DNA of 64,000 nucleotides from Prosthecobacter dejongeii (lineage in GTDB: Bacteria; Verrucomicrobiota; Verrucomicrobiia; Verrucomicrobiales; Verrucomicrobiaceae). The notes under the pieces are model-generated. The model did no database searches, was not told where the DNA came from, and worked only from the letters and a program-made list of their open reading frames with translations. The DNA lies in assembly GCF_014203045.1 (NCBI RefSeq), contig NZ_JACHIF010000001.1:1054001-1118000 (forward strand), written 5' to 3'. The position numbers and the translations under genes are program-made. Shown piece after piece: positions 7,207 to 15,619 of the stretch; within the stretch, counting starts at the first letter, position 1; each line of letters opens with the position of its first letter.

Positions 7207-10200
7207 CTACTGATGATACTCCTGCAACGCCCGCACTTCGACATCCGCAGCCTGCAATGACTTGATCGCTCGCATCGCCGCATCCGCTCCACGGAGGGTG
7301 GTCATGATGGGGATGCGGTTTTGCATGGCGGCGGTGCGGATCTTGATCTCGTCCTCGCGGGGGTTTTTCCCAGAGGGGGTGTTGATCACGAGGGCCATGT
7401 CCTTGTTCTTCATGAGATCAATGACGTTCGGGCGCTGGCCGCTGGCGAGCTTCGGCAGGATGTTGACATCGGTGCCAGCATCCTTGATGACCTGGCCGGT
7501 GCCGGCGGTGGCGTAGAGGGTGAAGCCGAGATCGGCGTAACCTTGGGCGATGCGGGCGACGTTGGCGCGGTCGGTTTCCTTGACGCTGATGAAGACGTTG
7601 CCTTTGGTCGGCAAGGTGCCGCCGGCGGCCATCTGGCTTTTGGCAAAGGCGAGGCCCATGTCCATGTCGATGCCCATGACTTCGCCCGTGGATTTCATCT
7701 CAGGCCCAAGGGCGATGTCCACGCCCTGGAACTTGCTGAAGGGGAAGACGGCTTCTTTGACGCTGAAATGCTTCGGATGAACTTCTTCGGTGAAGCCGAG
7801 TTCCTTGAGGGTCTTGCCAGCCATGATCTTGGCGGCGAGCTTTGGCAGCGGGACGCCGATGGCCTTGCTGACGAAAGGAGCGGTGCGGGAGGCACGTGGG
7901 TTGACCTCGATGACGTAGAGGTCGTCGCCTTTGACGGCGAGCTGCATGTTCATGAGGCCGCGCACGCCGAGGGCTTTGGCCAGCTTTTTGGCGGCATCGC
8001 GGATGCGGTCCTGCATTTCAGCGCCGAGGCTGAAGGGAGGGATGACGCAGGCGCTGTCGCCGGAGTGAATGCCGGCCTCTTCGATGTGCTCCATGATGGC
8101 ACCGATGACGGTCGTTTCGCCATCGCTGATGCAGTCCACGTCCACCTCAGTGGCGTCTTCCAGGAAGCGGTCCACCAGCACGGGGCGGTCGGGCGTGGCC
8201 TCGACGGCATTCTTCATGTAGTGGGTCAGTTCGGCATCGCTATAGACGATCTGCATGGCGCGGCCACCGAGCACGAAGCTGGGGCGCACGAGGCTGGGGT
8301 AACCGATGCGGGCAGTGATGGCCAGGGCCTCTTCCAGGGAGGTGGCGGTGCCGCTGGCGGCCTGGTGCAGGCCGAGTTCATCCAAGAGGGCGGCGAAGAG
8401 CTTGCGGTCTTCGGCGAGCTCGATGTTTTTCGGGCTGGTGCCGATGATGCGTACGCCGTTTTCTTCCAGGCCTTTGGCGAGGTTCAGCGGGGTCTGGCCG
8501 CCGAACTGGACGATGACGCCGAGCACCTGGTCGTTGCGGTTTTCGCGCTCGTAGATGTTCAGCACGTCTTCCAGGGTCAGGGGCTCAAAGTAGAGCTTGT
8601 CGCTGGTGTCGTAGTCGGTGGAAACGGTCTCCGGGTTGGAGTTGACCATGATGGTCTCATAACCCAGTTCGCGCAGCGCGAAGGAGGCATGGACGCAGCA
8701 GTAATCGAACTCGATGCCCTGGCCGATGCGGTTTGGACCACCACCCAAGATCATGACCTTCTTGCGGTCATTGTCGCGGACTTCGTCCTCGGTGCCGTAA
8801 GTGGAGTAGTAGTAAGGAGTCTGCGCTTCGAACTCGGCGGCGCAGGTGTCCACAAGGCGGTAGGTGGGGATGATGCCGAGCTTCTTGCGGGCAGCGCGAA
8901 TCTCTTTTTGCCGTGTGCGGCACATATGCGCCAATTGTGCATCCGAGAATCCAAGCTTTTTGTAGCGGCGGAACTCACTAGCACTGAGGCTTCTCCAGTC
9001 CAACTTCTCCAGCTTGTCTTGAGCAAGCTCGAGATCGGTATCGTTATCTGGATCGAGATCGAAGCGGGAACGAATGAATTCGGGATCGTTTCGGCATTCT
9101 GCTATCGCGAGCGCTTTGTCGGAAATAACCAATGTTTCCTTCACAATCTCCTCAATCTGCCTCAAGAACCACCGGTCAATCTTGGTGAGGCTGAAGACCT
9201 TCTCGACGTCCCAGCCGATGGCGAAGGCCTGGCCGAGGAAGAAGATGCGCTCGGCATTCGGCACCGTGAGCTTGGTGGTGAGGGTTTCTTCGTCCACCAC
9301 GACATCGGCTCCGTCGCCGATCAAACCGAAGCGTTTGATTTCCAGGCTGCGCAGGGCTTTCTGGAGGGACTCTTTGAACGTGCGGCCAATGGCCATGGCT
9401 TCGCCCACCGACTTCATCTGCGTGGTGAGGGAGGTATCGGCACCGGGGAATTTTTCGAAGGTGAAACGCGGGATCTTGGTGACGACGTAGTCAATGGTCG
9501 GCTCGAAGGAGGCGGGGGTCTCGCGGGTGATGTCGTTCTTCAGCTCGTCGAGGGTGTAACCGACGGCGAGTTTGGCGGCGATCTTGGCGATGGGGTAACC
9601 GGTGGCCTTGGAGGCGAGCGCAGAGGAGCGCGATACGCGCGGGTTCATCTCGATGACGATCATGCGGCCCGTGTCCGGATGGATGGCGAACTGGATGTTG
9701 GACCCGCCCGTCTCCACGCCGATCTCGCGGATGCAAGCGAAGGAGGCATCGCGCATGATCTGGTACTCGCGATCCGTCAGGGTCTGGATAGGGGCGACGG
9801 TGATGGAGTCGCCCGTGTGGACGCCCATGGGGTCCAGGTTTTCGATGGAGCAGATGATGACGCAGTTGTCTGCCTTGTCCCGCATCACTTCCATTTCGAA
9901 CTCTTTCCAGCCGAGCAAGGACTCTTCGATGAGCACTTCACTGACGGGGGAAAGGTCCAGGCCGCGAGCGGTGATGGTTTCAAATTCTTCCTTGTTATAC
10001 GCGATGCCGCCGCCAGTGCCGCCGAGGGTGTAAGCGGGGCGGATGATGAGGGGCAGGGTGCCGATCTCTTCAGCGATTTTGCGGGCTTCCTCAATGGTGT
10101 GGGCGACGCCGGACTGCGGCAGGTCCAGCCCGATGGCGAGCATGGCGTTCTTGAACTTGAGGCGGTCTTCGCCTTTTTCGATGGCGTCGGGCTTGGCGCC

Positions 10201-10548
10201 GATCATGCGCACGCCGTGTTTTTCCAGCACGCCGGAGTGGTGCAGGGACATGGCGGTGTTCAGCGCGGTCTGGCCACCCAGGGTGGGCAGGAGGACGTCG
10301 GGCTTTTCCTTGATGATGATCTTCTCAACGATCTCTGGGGTGATCGGCTCGATGTAGGTCCGGAAGGCGAATTCCGGATCGGTCATGATGGTGGCCGGGT
10401 TCGAGTTGATCAAAACGACCTCGTAGCCTTCCTCGCGCAGAGCTTTGCAGGCCTGGACACCTGAATAGTCGAACTCACAGCCCTGGCCGATGACGATGGG
10501 GCCGGAACCGATGACGAGGATGCGTTTGATGGAGGGATCTTTGGGCAT
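7207..10548 (-). CDS. carB: Carbamoyl-phosphate synthase large subunit
   Basis: Makes carbamoyl phosphate from bicarbonate, ammonia (from the CarA glutaminase subunit) and two ATP, feeding arginine and pyrimidine synthesis. The 1113-residue product shows the expected duplicated ATP-grasp architecture: N-half starting [24 protein letters not shown]-half starting [22 protein letters not shown] near residue 600, and a C-terminal MGS-like allosteric domain from about residue 950. It is some 40 residues longer than E. coli CarB, because the linker/oligomerisation region around residues 470-535 (DNA about 8930-9150) is expanded. That patch also uses less biased codons than the rest of the gene. carA is not in the window. 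A GC-rich hairpin lies 70 bp upstream of the start. Confidence 0.98.
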   Translation of the reverse strand: MPKDPSIKRILVIGSGPIVIGQGCEFDYSGVQACKALREEGYEVVLINSNPATIMTDPEFAFRTYIEPITPEIVEKIIIKEKPDVLLPTLGGQTALNTAMSLHHSGVLEKHGVRMIGAKPDAIEKGEDRLKFKNAMLAIGLDLPQSGVAHTIEEARKIAEEIGTLPLIIRPAYTLGGTGGGIAYNKEEFETITARGLDLSPVSEVLIEESLLGWKEFEMEVMRDKADNCVIICSIENLDPMGVHTGDSITVAPIQTLTDREYQIMRDASFACIREIGVETGGSNIQFAIHPDTGRMIVIEMNPRVSRSSALASKATGYPIAKIAAKLAVGYTLDELKNDITRETPASFEPTIDYVVTKIPRFTFEKFPGADTSLTTQMKSVGEAMAIGRTFKESLQKALRSLEIKRFGLIGDGADVVVDEETLTTKLTVPNAERIFFLGQAFAIGWDVEKVFSLTKIDRWFLRQIEEIVKETLVISDKALAIAECRNDPEFIRSRFDLDPDNDTDLELAQDKLEKLDWRSLSASEFRRYKKLGFSDAQLAHMCRTRQKEIRAARKKLGIIPTYRLVDTCAAEFEAQTPYYYSTYGTEDEVRDNDRKKVMILGGGPNRIGQGIEFDYCCVHASFALRELGYETIMVNSNPETVSTDYDTSDKLYFEPLTLEDVLNIYERENRNDQVLGVIVQFGGQTPLNLAKGLEENGVRIIGTSPKNIELAEDRKLFAALLDELGLHQAASGTATSLEEALAITARIGYPSLVRPSFVLGGRAMQIVYSDAELTHYMKNAVEATPDRPVLVDRFLEDATEVDVDCISDGETTVIGAIMEHIEEAGIHSGDSACVIPPFSLGAEMQDRIRDAAKKLAKALGVRGLMNMQLAVKGDDLYVIEVNPRASRTAPFVSKAIGVPLPKLAAKIMAGKTLKELGFTEEVHPKHFSVKEAVFPFSKFQGVDIALGPEMKSTGEVMGIDMDMGLAFAKSQMAAGGTLPTKGNVFISVKETDRANVARIAQGYADLGFTLYATAGTGQVIKDAGTDVNILPKLASGQRPNVIDLMKNKDMALVINTPSGKNPREDEIKIRTAAMQNRIPIMTTLRGADAAMRAIKSLQAADVEVRALQEYHQ

Positions 10549-10617
10549 GGAGGCGGAGGGCGGAGAGAGAAGAGAAAGCTTAGGTTGGGGCTTTCAAGGC
10601 TGCCACAGGGGGAGGCG

Positions 10618-10634
10618 GCGGTTCCGGGAACCGC
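10618..10634. promoter_or_regulatory. GC-rich hairpin in the carB leader region
   Basis: The sequence GCGGTTCCGGGAACCGC forms a 7-bp stem with a 3-base loop, located about 70 bp upstream of the carB start and 70-125 bp upstream of the divergent Uma2 gene. It could be a leader or operator structure for either gene. There is no T-run on either strand, so a terminator is unlikely. Functional assignment is a guess from position. Confidence 0.3.
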
Positions 10635-10758
10635 TCATCTTTGCGGCGGCAGCCGGGAAAGCGCGGCATCTTGCACAGAGCCAGCGCGCTGTAAAGGGCG
10701 GAGGATGAAGATGTGTTGCCGGAAGGCTCTGTTTGTGGAATTTTTTGCACCGAAAGCC

Positions 10759-11298
10759 ATGAGTGCGCTGAGGATGTTGCCAAAGACACAAAACCGAACG
10801 GCCTTCAATCTGGACCGTTGGGATGAACTGGCCAGTGACGACTTTGTGCGAAACTGGCCGGGGAGAATCGAAACGGATCGGTTTGGCCGAATGGTAGCGT
10901 CCCGATATGAAAATTATGGACACGGCTTTCGAATGGCTGCCGTTTCATGGGAAATAAAGCGCTTGTTATCTAAAGGAAGCGCATCGTTTGCCTGCCCTAT
11001 CTCCACCACGGACGGTGTGAAGGTGGCGGATGTGGCCTGGGTTTCCAAAAAACGGCTGCTGAAGATTGGAGGTCGCACGGCTTTGTCGGGGGCACCGGAG
11101 ATCTGTGTGGAGGTGATTTCGCCAGCCAACACGCGGGGAGAGATCGAGGAGAAACGCCGCCTTTATTTCGAGGCTGGCGCGAAGGAGGTGTGGATCTGCG
11201 ACAAGAAGGGGAAGATGATCTTTTTCCTGAAAGAAGCCGCTGAGGTGGCGGCGAAGACTTCCAAACTGTGCCCCGAGATGCCCAAAACGGTGGCGTGA
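10759..11298 (+). CDS. Uma2-family (DUF820) protein
   Basis: A protein of 179 residues if started at the ATG at 10759 (MSALRMLPKTQN); an in-frame ATG at 10705 would add 18 residues. It belongs to the Uma2/DUF820 group, which has a PD-(D/E)XK nuclease-like fold. The diagnostic parts are KVADVAWVSKKRLLKIGG (the first acidic strand), GAPEICVEVISPANTRGEIEEKRRLYFEAGAKEVWICD (Glu-Val-Ile-Ser-Pro with Glu and Lys of the core), and a C-terminal strand. Proteins of this family are abundant in cyanobacteria and Verrucomicrobiota/Planctomycetota, and their biological role is unknown. The gene is divergent from carB and followed by a dispersed-type repeat. Confidence 0.85.
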   Translation: MSALRMLPKTQNRTAFNLDRWDELASDDFVRNWPGRIETDRFGRMVASRYENYGHGFRMAAVSWEIKRLLSKGSASFACPISTTDGVKVADVAWVSKKRLLKIGGRTALSGAPEICVEVISPANTRGEIEEKRRLYFEAGAKEVWICDKKGKMIFFLKEAAEVAAKTSKLCPEMPKTVA

Positions 11299-11307
11299 GG
11301 TGGGGTG

Positions 11308-11405
11308 TCTCGCCCTTTCAGGGCTCGCAGGGGAGGAGGCGGAGATTGTGGCTTACCCAAGGGCGCTGCCCTGGGCTATGTTGTCTCGCCCCGCTGGGGC
11401 TGGGG
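11308..11405. repeat. Three-hairpin dispersed-type repeat
   Basis: Three short palindromes lie in tandem: GCCCTTTCAGGGC (11312-11324), GGGCGCTGCCC (11361-11371, inside CCCAAGGGCGCTGCCCTGGG) and GCCCCGCTGGGGC (11388-11400). The phrase order TCGCCC...AGGGC / CCCAAGGGCG...CCCTGGGC / TCGCCCC...GGGGC is typical of repeats I associate with intergenic regions of Verrucomicrobiota and Planctomycetota genomes; only one copy is seen in this window. The remainder of the gap up to 11505 shows no gene. Confidence 0.6.
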
Positions 11406-11505
11406 GAAACGGCTCATCGGCAAATGCGGCCACGGTTCATCCAGGTGCTTTGGTGTTTGCTCTGTTGGGGTTCTACTTGAGGAATTCGTTGGCACGCGGG
11501 CGAAG

Positions 11506-12333
11506 CTATTTCGACGCCCCCAACTTTCCGAAGACACTGCGGAGCTGCTCGACAGTACCGATGGCCAGAGTGACTTCGTACTCGAAGATGAGGCCGGGTT
11601 TCAAAGCGAATGTCTGGAGCGGGGCGAGGTAGGAGCAGTCGCCGGCATTGCCATTGCGCACGCGGTAGGTGGTGGCCTCTTTGACGTGAGGCAGGTAGAG
11701 GCCGAGGCCGGAGTCCCGGGCATTCACCCAGGCGATCCAGGGCTCAGCACCGATAGCGATGATTTCATTTGGAAATCCCGGCTGCTGGCGCTGGAGGCTG
11801 CCGTCTTTTCCCACAGAGACCAAGGTCTCTAGTCTGGGTTTCACAAAAAGAGCGGGCAGCTCCTGGTGGTAGGGCTTGTGGGTTTTTTCCCCGGTGTAGG
11901 CCATTTTAAATTTCAGCCGGGCGAGGCCGCCTTCCAGCCGCAGCCATTGTTCCAGCGTGACTTCGGGGAGCAACTTGCCCGTGGCCCAGTGGCGAGGGGT
12001 AGTTTTAGCGTACAGTTCGTCCTTGGACTCTCGACTTTCGAGAAGCTGGGCAGGCTCGTTACGCCAACTGCCGCCCTGGACGGGATTGTAGCGCCAGGGT
12101 TTGCCATTCCAGTCGCTGCCATCCGGGTCACCGTAGTAGGACTGTTGGACGTAGCGACCCACATCGTAGGCATTCAGCAGGTTGTCAGACGAGTGCGAGT
12201 GTGAAAACCAGCCGATGCAGGCCCCAGCGGTGAGATTGATGCCCAGGCGCACGTGGCCATTGTCCAGATACACCCATTTTTCCTGCGCGGGGGCGAGGGT
12301 GGCCAGAAAGCAGAGGGCGAGGAGGAGGCGCAT
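11506..12333 (-). CDS. Secreted hypothetical protein, possibly galactose-mutarotase-like fold
   Basis: A 275-residue protein with a clear signal peptide (MRLLLALCFLATLAPAQ, cleavage after AQ). The mature part begins EKWVYLDNGHVRLGINLTAGACIGWFS, then NLLNAYDVGRYVQQSYYGDPDGSDW and an NPVQGGSWRNEP segment. Strand-rich sequence, the early NGHVRLGINL strand and late loops with invariant-looking aromatic residues suggest a beta-sandwich of the galactose-mutarotase / carbohydrate-binding type. I cannot identify catalytic residues. It probably acts on or binds carbohydrate outside the cell or in the periplasm; this is inference. It is monocistronic, with a repeat region downstream and a divergent transporter gene upstream. 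Confidence 0.6.
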   Translation of the reverse strand: MRLLLALCFLATLAPAQEKWVYLDNGHVRLGINLTAGACIGWFSHSHSSDNLLNAYDVGRYVQQSYYGDPDGSDWNGKPWRYNPVQGGSWRNEPAQLLESRESKDELYAKTTPRHWATGKLLPEVTLEQWLRLEGGLARLKFKMAYTGEKTHKPYHQELPALFVKPRLETLVSVGKDGSLQRQQPGFPNEIIAIGAEPWIAWVNARDSGLGLYLPHVKEATTYRVRNGNAGDCSYLAPLQTFALKPGLIFEYEVTLAIGTVEQLRSVFGKLGASK

Positions 12334-12420
12334 GAGGAAAGGAGCCGTGGGTCAAGCTAGGCGCAAGGACAGAGCGGGGACGTCTCAATCGTATGAGCAT
12401 CGGTGACCCTCGCTCCTTGA

Positions 12421-13338
12421 GTGCGCGCGAGGGCCGTGTTATCGCTGCGGGTGCCTCCAACCTTAGCCACGATCATTTTCCCCCTCATTGCCGCCCTTGT
12501 CTATGCCTTCGGGGCCTTGGTGCTGAAACGGTCCAGCGAGCTGGGGGTGGGGCTATGGCGGACCACGTTTGTGGCCAATTTCATCGTGGCAGGCCTGTTT
12601 TCTCTGCTGTGGCTGCTGGGCGGGCCGCCCGTGGAAAAAGAGCTGCTGTGGCAGCCGGGCGTGATCGCGATGTGCCTATTTGTGGGGCAAATTTCACAGT
12701 TCATCGCCCTGGAAAAAGGGGATGTATCCGTGGCGGTGCCGGTCTTTGGCCTGAAGGTGATCCTGGTGGCCTTTTTGACGCCGTTCATCATCGGCGAAGC
12801 GGTGGGACTAAAACTGTGGGGCGCAGCGCTGCTGAGCGTTATCGGCATTTCCTTTTTGAATAAAAAAGACCAGGGCAAACGGCCCCGGGGACTGGGCATC
12901 ACGCTAGCGGCAGGGGGCGTGGGCGCGATCAGCTTTGCCGTGTTTGACGTACTGGTGCAAAAGTGGGGACCGCAATGGGGCGTGGGGCGGCTTTTGCCCT
13001 GCATTTTCTGGATCAATGCGCTGTTTTCCTGCGGGTTAGTCTTCCGCTTTTCCGCGCCACTGAGCGCCATTCCGAAGCAGGCCTGGGGCTGGCTAACGGG
13101 GGGTTCCGTGCTACTCGGCACGCAGAGCATCATCTTCGTGAGCACCCTAGCGGTCTATGGCAAGGCTACCTCCGCCAACATTATGTACGCCTCCCGCGGA
13201 CTGCTGAGCGTGGCCCTGGTGTGGATGATCGGGCACTGGTTTGCCAATACGGAGCGCGATCTCGGCTCAGGCATCCTGCGCTGGCGGCTGGCAGGGGCGC
13301 TGATGATGATGAGCGCGATCGTCCTGGTGGTGGTGTGA
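12421..13338 (+). CDS. EamA/DMT-superfamily transporter
   Basis: An integral inner-membrane protein of up to 305 residues with about ten hydrophobic segments arranged as two similar five-helix halves, typical of the drug/metabolite transporter superfamily. Segments such as IIFPLIAALVYAFGALVLKR, GDVSVAVPVFGLKVILVAFL and TSANIMYASRGLLSVALVWM correspond to the repeated EamA unit, with the characteristic positive residue after helix 1 and PV in helix 4. Substrate unknown. The start is uncertain: GTG codons at 12421, 12436 and 12451 are in frame, and the last gives the most family-like N-terminus. It is followed by a strong hairpin at 13377. Confidence 0.85.
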   Translation: MRARAVLSLRVPPTLATIIFPLIAALVYAFGALVLKRSSELGVGLWRTTFVANFIVAGLFSLLWLLGGPPVEKELLWQPGVIAMCLFVGQISQFIALEKGDVSVAVPVFGLKVILVAFLTPFIIGEAVGLKLWGAALLSVIGISFLNKKDQGKRPRGLGITLAAGGVGAISFAVFDVLVQKWGPQWGVGRLLPCIFWINALFSCGLVFRFSAPLSAIPKQAWGWLTGGSVLLGTQSIIFVSTLAVYGKATSANIMYASRGLLSVALVWMIGHWFANTERDLGSGILRWRLAGALMMMSAIVLVVV

Positions 13339-13376
13339 CCGGGGCAAACTGAGGGGTGGGCAGAGTTTCAAAGAGA

Positions 13377-13395
13377 CGGGACTTGGCAAGTCCCG
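13377..13395. terminator. Hairpin after the DMT transporter gene
   Basis: CGGGACTTG-G-CAAGTCCCG is a near-perfect 19-bp palindrome 39 bp after the transporter stop and 35 bp before the end of the convergent OmpA gene. It can form a stem of 8 bp with a short loop. No T-tract follows on the plus strand, so it may serve as a 3' end stabiliser or bidirectional terminator. Confidence 0.5.
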
Positions 13396-13429
13396 CTCCT
13401 TGGGAAGGTTAAGGGGGAAGCTTGAGGCC

Positions 13430-14488
13430 TCAGTTCCACTTCACCAATTCGACGCGGCGATTTTTGCTGCGGCCATCTTCGCTGGCATTGGGTGCGGCGG
13501 GGCTGGCAAAGCTGCAGCCAAAGGGGAAGAGGCGCTGGGAGGAGATGCCATAGCGGCTGGTCAGGGCCTCCACCACGGCAGCGGCGCGGCGATTGGACAG
13601 GTCGCGGTTGAATTCAAATTCGCCGACGTTGTCCGTGTGGCCGACGATGAGGAGCTTTATGGAGCTGTCCTGGGTCATGAGTTTTTGAACCTCCGCCAGG
13701 GTGCTATCTGACTCAGGTTTGAGGGTGGCTTTGTTGGTATCAAAATAGATGCCGTAAAGGGCGACACGACCCGTGGTGGTGATCTGTTTTTCCATCTCGT
13801 CGGCCTTCACCATGACCATGCGGTTTTGCAGCGCCTTGGTCTCGATGACGTCCACTCGGGCGACCACTGTTCCTGCGAGGATACCTTTTTCAGGGTCCTT
13901 CCAGGAATCCGTCACGGCTGCGGCAAAGATGGTGACATAAACGTCTCCTGCCCCACCTTCACCGGTCTTTTTGAGCGCGGTGTAGCGGAAGTCCTCGGCC
14001 CCGGGGAGTGTGTATTCTTGGAGGCCGTAGTCTTTTTCCGTCTGGTAAACGGCGGCGACAAAACGGCCGTAGCCATTGTCCAAAGTATTGGCCTGCTCCT
14101 GGGGTTTGCCATTGCTGCTACCTTCGAAGAGGACTTCGAAGCCTTTTTCTTTCAAATCGGTCTGGTAAGAGCGCAGGCACTCCAGGGTGCTGGCATCGGC
14201 AGGTTCACGGTAAAACAGTGTGGTGCGCGCGCCTTCCGCATCAATCTTCTTCCACTCCTTGGTCTTTTGCTCGCCGTAGTCAAAGATCACGGGGCCGAGG
14301 GCCACCTGATGGGAATCGAACTTCTTCGTGGCGTAATGAAGGATGATGGAACCTTCAATGCGCTTGAGCAGGGGGTGATCCTTGGCCCCCTCTTTATCCC
14401 GGGTGAATTCAGGACTGACCTGGCCGTGAGCCAGACCGGAGACAAGGCCGCAAGCGACCACCAACGCCAACGAAAAAGAGGTCTTCAT
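13430..14488 (-). CDS. Secreted OmpA-domain protein with DUF4892-like N-terminal part
   Basis: A 352-residue protein starting at the ATG at 14488 with a signal peptide (MKTSFSLALVVACGLVSGLAHG). The N-terminal part includes DHPLLKRIEGSIILHYATKKFD, resembling the DUF4892 type that precedes OmpA domains in other bacteria. The C-terminal 110 residues form an OmpA-like peptidoglycan-binding domain: IYFDTNKATLKPES, IVGHTDNVGEFEFNRDLSNRRA, YGISSQRLFPFGC and NRRVEL. The domain would anchor the protein to peptidoglycan in the periplasm. A longer reading from 14596 would place extra residues ahead of the signal peptide and is rejected. It converges with the DMT transporter. Confidence 0.85.
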   Translation of the reverse strand: MKTSFSLALVVACGLVSGLAHGQVSPEFTRDKEGAKDHPLLKRIEGSIILHYATKKFDSHQVALGPVIFDYGEQKTKEWKKIDAEGARTTLFYREPADASTLECLRSYQTDLKEKGFEVLFEGSSNGKPQEQANTLDNGYGRFVAAVYQTEKDYGLQEYTLPGAEDFRYTALKKTGEGGAGDVYVTIFAAAVTDSWKDPEKGILAGTVVARVDVIETKALQNRMVMVKADEMEKQITTTGRVALYGIYFDTNKATLKPESDSTLAEVQKLMTQDSSIKLLIVGHTDNVGEFEFNRDLSNRRAAAVVEALTSRYGISSQRLFPFGCSFASPAAPNASEDGRSKNRRVELVKWN

Positions 14489-14712
14489 GAGAGCGGGCAA
14501 TAAAGCGGTGGAGGATGTGATGTCGAGATGAGTAAGTTTTATAGTTCTGCCACCTGCTGTAACGTTGGTTAGGGAAAGGATTAGAAGTGAGGACATGCCA
14601 GCCCACTGTCATGACGCATTTTCCCTTTTAACTTACGAGGAACTTGCAAAAGTTACGGACACACGGAAAGCAATAGGCCCAAGGTCCTCACACATCACCC
14701 TTTTGCGTTCTC

Positions 14713-15393
14713 ATGCTCGCTGAAACCTCAAATTTCTGGACGGATACCTATCCCCTCGTCGCCTTGGGCACTCTGGTGGTGGCACTATTATGTTACACGG
14801 TGGTGGAGCTTAAAGCCTGGATTTCGGTGAAGGTGAGGCGCACGCTGCTGATCGTGGGACTGCTGCTGACAGCGGGTGAAGTGGTGCGCTCCAAAACAGC
14901 CCAGGAGGAGGCCGCCAATTCAGCGACTCTTTACATTTATTCGGAAAAGCGGGGCGAAGTCGCGCTCAGTCTGGATGGCCAACCCGTGCAGCAAGGCGAA
15001 GCCGAAAAAGCCACAGGCGTTCGCCTGAAAAAGAATGCACCGAATGTTCTCGAAGTGCGTCAGGGTGCAGACCTCGTCGGCAGCCTCCCTCTCACCAAAG
15101 GAATCTACGCGGTGAACTGCTCCAGCACGGTCAAGATTGCCTGTGAAGAAGTGATCTACTCCTCATCTCCACGGATGTTTAGCACGCTGGGAGATGACAC
15201 CCCGCCGAGAAAGCCTGAGTTCCTGCTGCGTGGCCAGGGCAGGGGCATCTTCCCCATCCAGAAAAGGGATGCCAAAGACTACATCACGGGCTTTAGCGAA
15301 ACACCGCCAGCCTCCATCCAAACGTCCTATAAAGCCGGGCAGGCTCCTGCCGTTTCAATGAAGACGATGTGGTGGCTGCACACGGAGAAATGA
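14713..15393 (+). CDS. Membrane-anchored hypothetical protein
   Basis: A 226-residue protein with two hydrophobic segments near the N-terminus (about residues 12-33 and 42-58, the latter VRRTLLIVGLLLTAGEVV). A soluble part follows, containing a compact beta domain (LYIYSEKRGEVALSLDGQ, RLKKNAPNVLEVRQG) reminiscent of a PEGA-like surface repeat. The C-terminal segment ends MKTMWWLHTEK. No enzymatic motif is visible. It stands between the OmpA gene (divergent, 224 bp apart) and the PEP-CTERM gene. The 224-bp gap upstream probably holds both promoters; I see no other element in it. Confidence 0.6.
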   Translation: MLAETSNFWTDTYPLVALGTLVVALLCYTVVELKAWISVKVRRTLLIVGLLLTAGEVVRSKTAQEEAANSATLYIYSEKRGEVALSLDGQPVQQGEAEKATGVRLKKNAPNVLEVRQGADLVGSLPLTKGIYAVNCSSTVKIACEEVIYSSSPRMFSTLGDDTPPRKPEFLLRGQGRGIFPIQKRDAKDYITGFSETPPASIQTSYKAGQAPAVSMKTMWWLHTEK

Positions 15394-15619
15394 CGGACCT
15401 TTCAGGCTAAGTGCGCTGTGGACCAAGAAGCGCTGTTAGAGCGTTAGTAATCAGCGATTTCTTTACATCGCTCCTATTTTTAGGCCCAGCGCTGGATTGC
15501 GCGACGAAGGGGTGTATTCTTTCGCTCCCCCCAACCCCCTAAGCATTGTCCCCCCAACATAGCTCAGGGCTTGCGCGCTCTGCGTGAGTTCTAGCCGTGT
15601 GCCACCCCCCATTGGCAGC

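Noticed and set aside
7321-10464. A 1047-codon open frame on the plus strand opposite carB
   Set aside because: It is the antisense of a highly GC-biased gene; the translation is rich in Asp/Gly/Val/His with no domain, and carB is certain.
10580-10789. 69-residue minus-strand frame upstream of carB with CKMPRFPGCRRK
   Set aside because: Looks faintly like a topoisomerase-type zinc ribbon but has only two cysteines, no ribosome-binding site, and overlaps the Uma2 leader; not supported.
15394-15619. Possible small RNA or riboswitch before the PEP-CTERM gene (short AGCGAT/ATCGCT stem)
   Set aside because: Only one weak 6-bp stem and no recognisable conserved core; probably just a promoter region.
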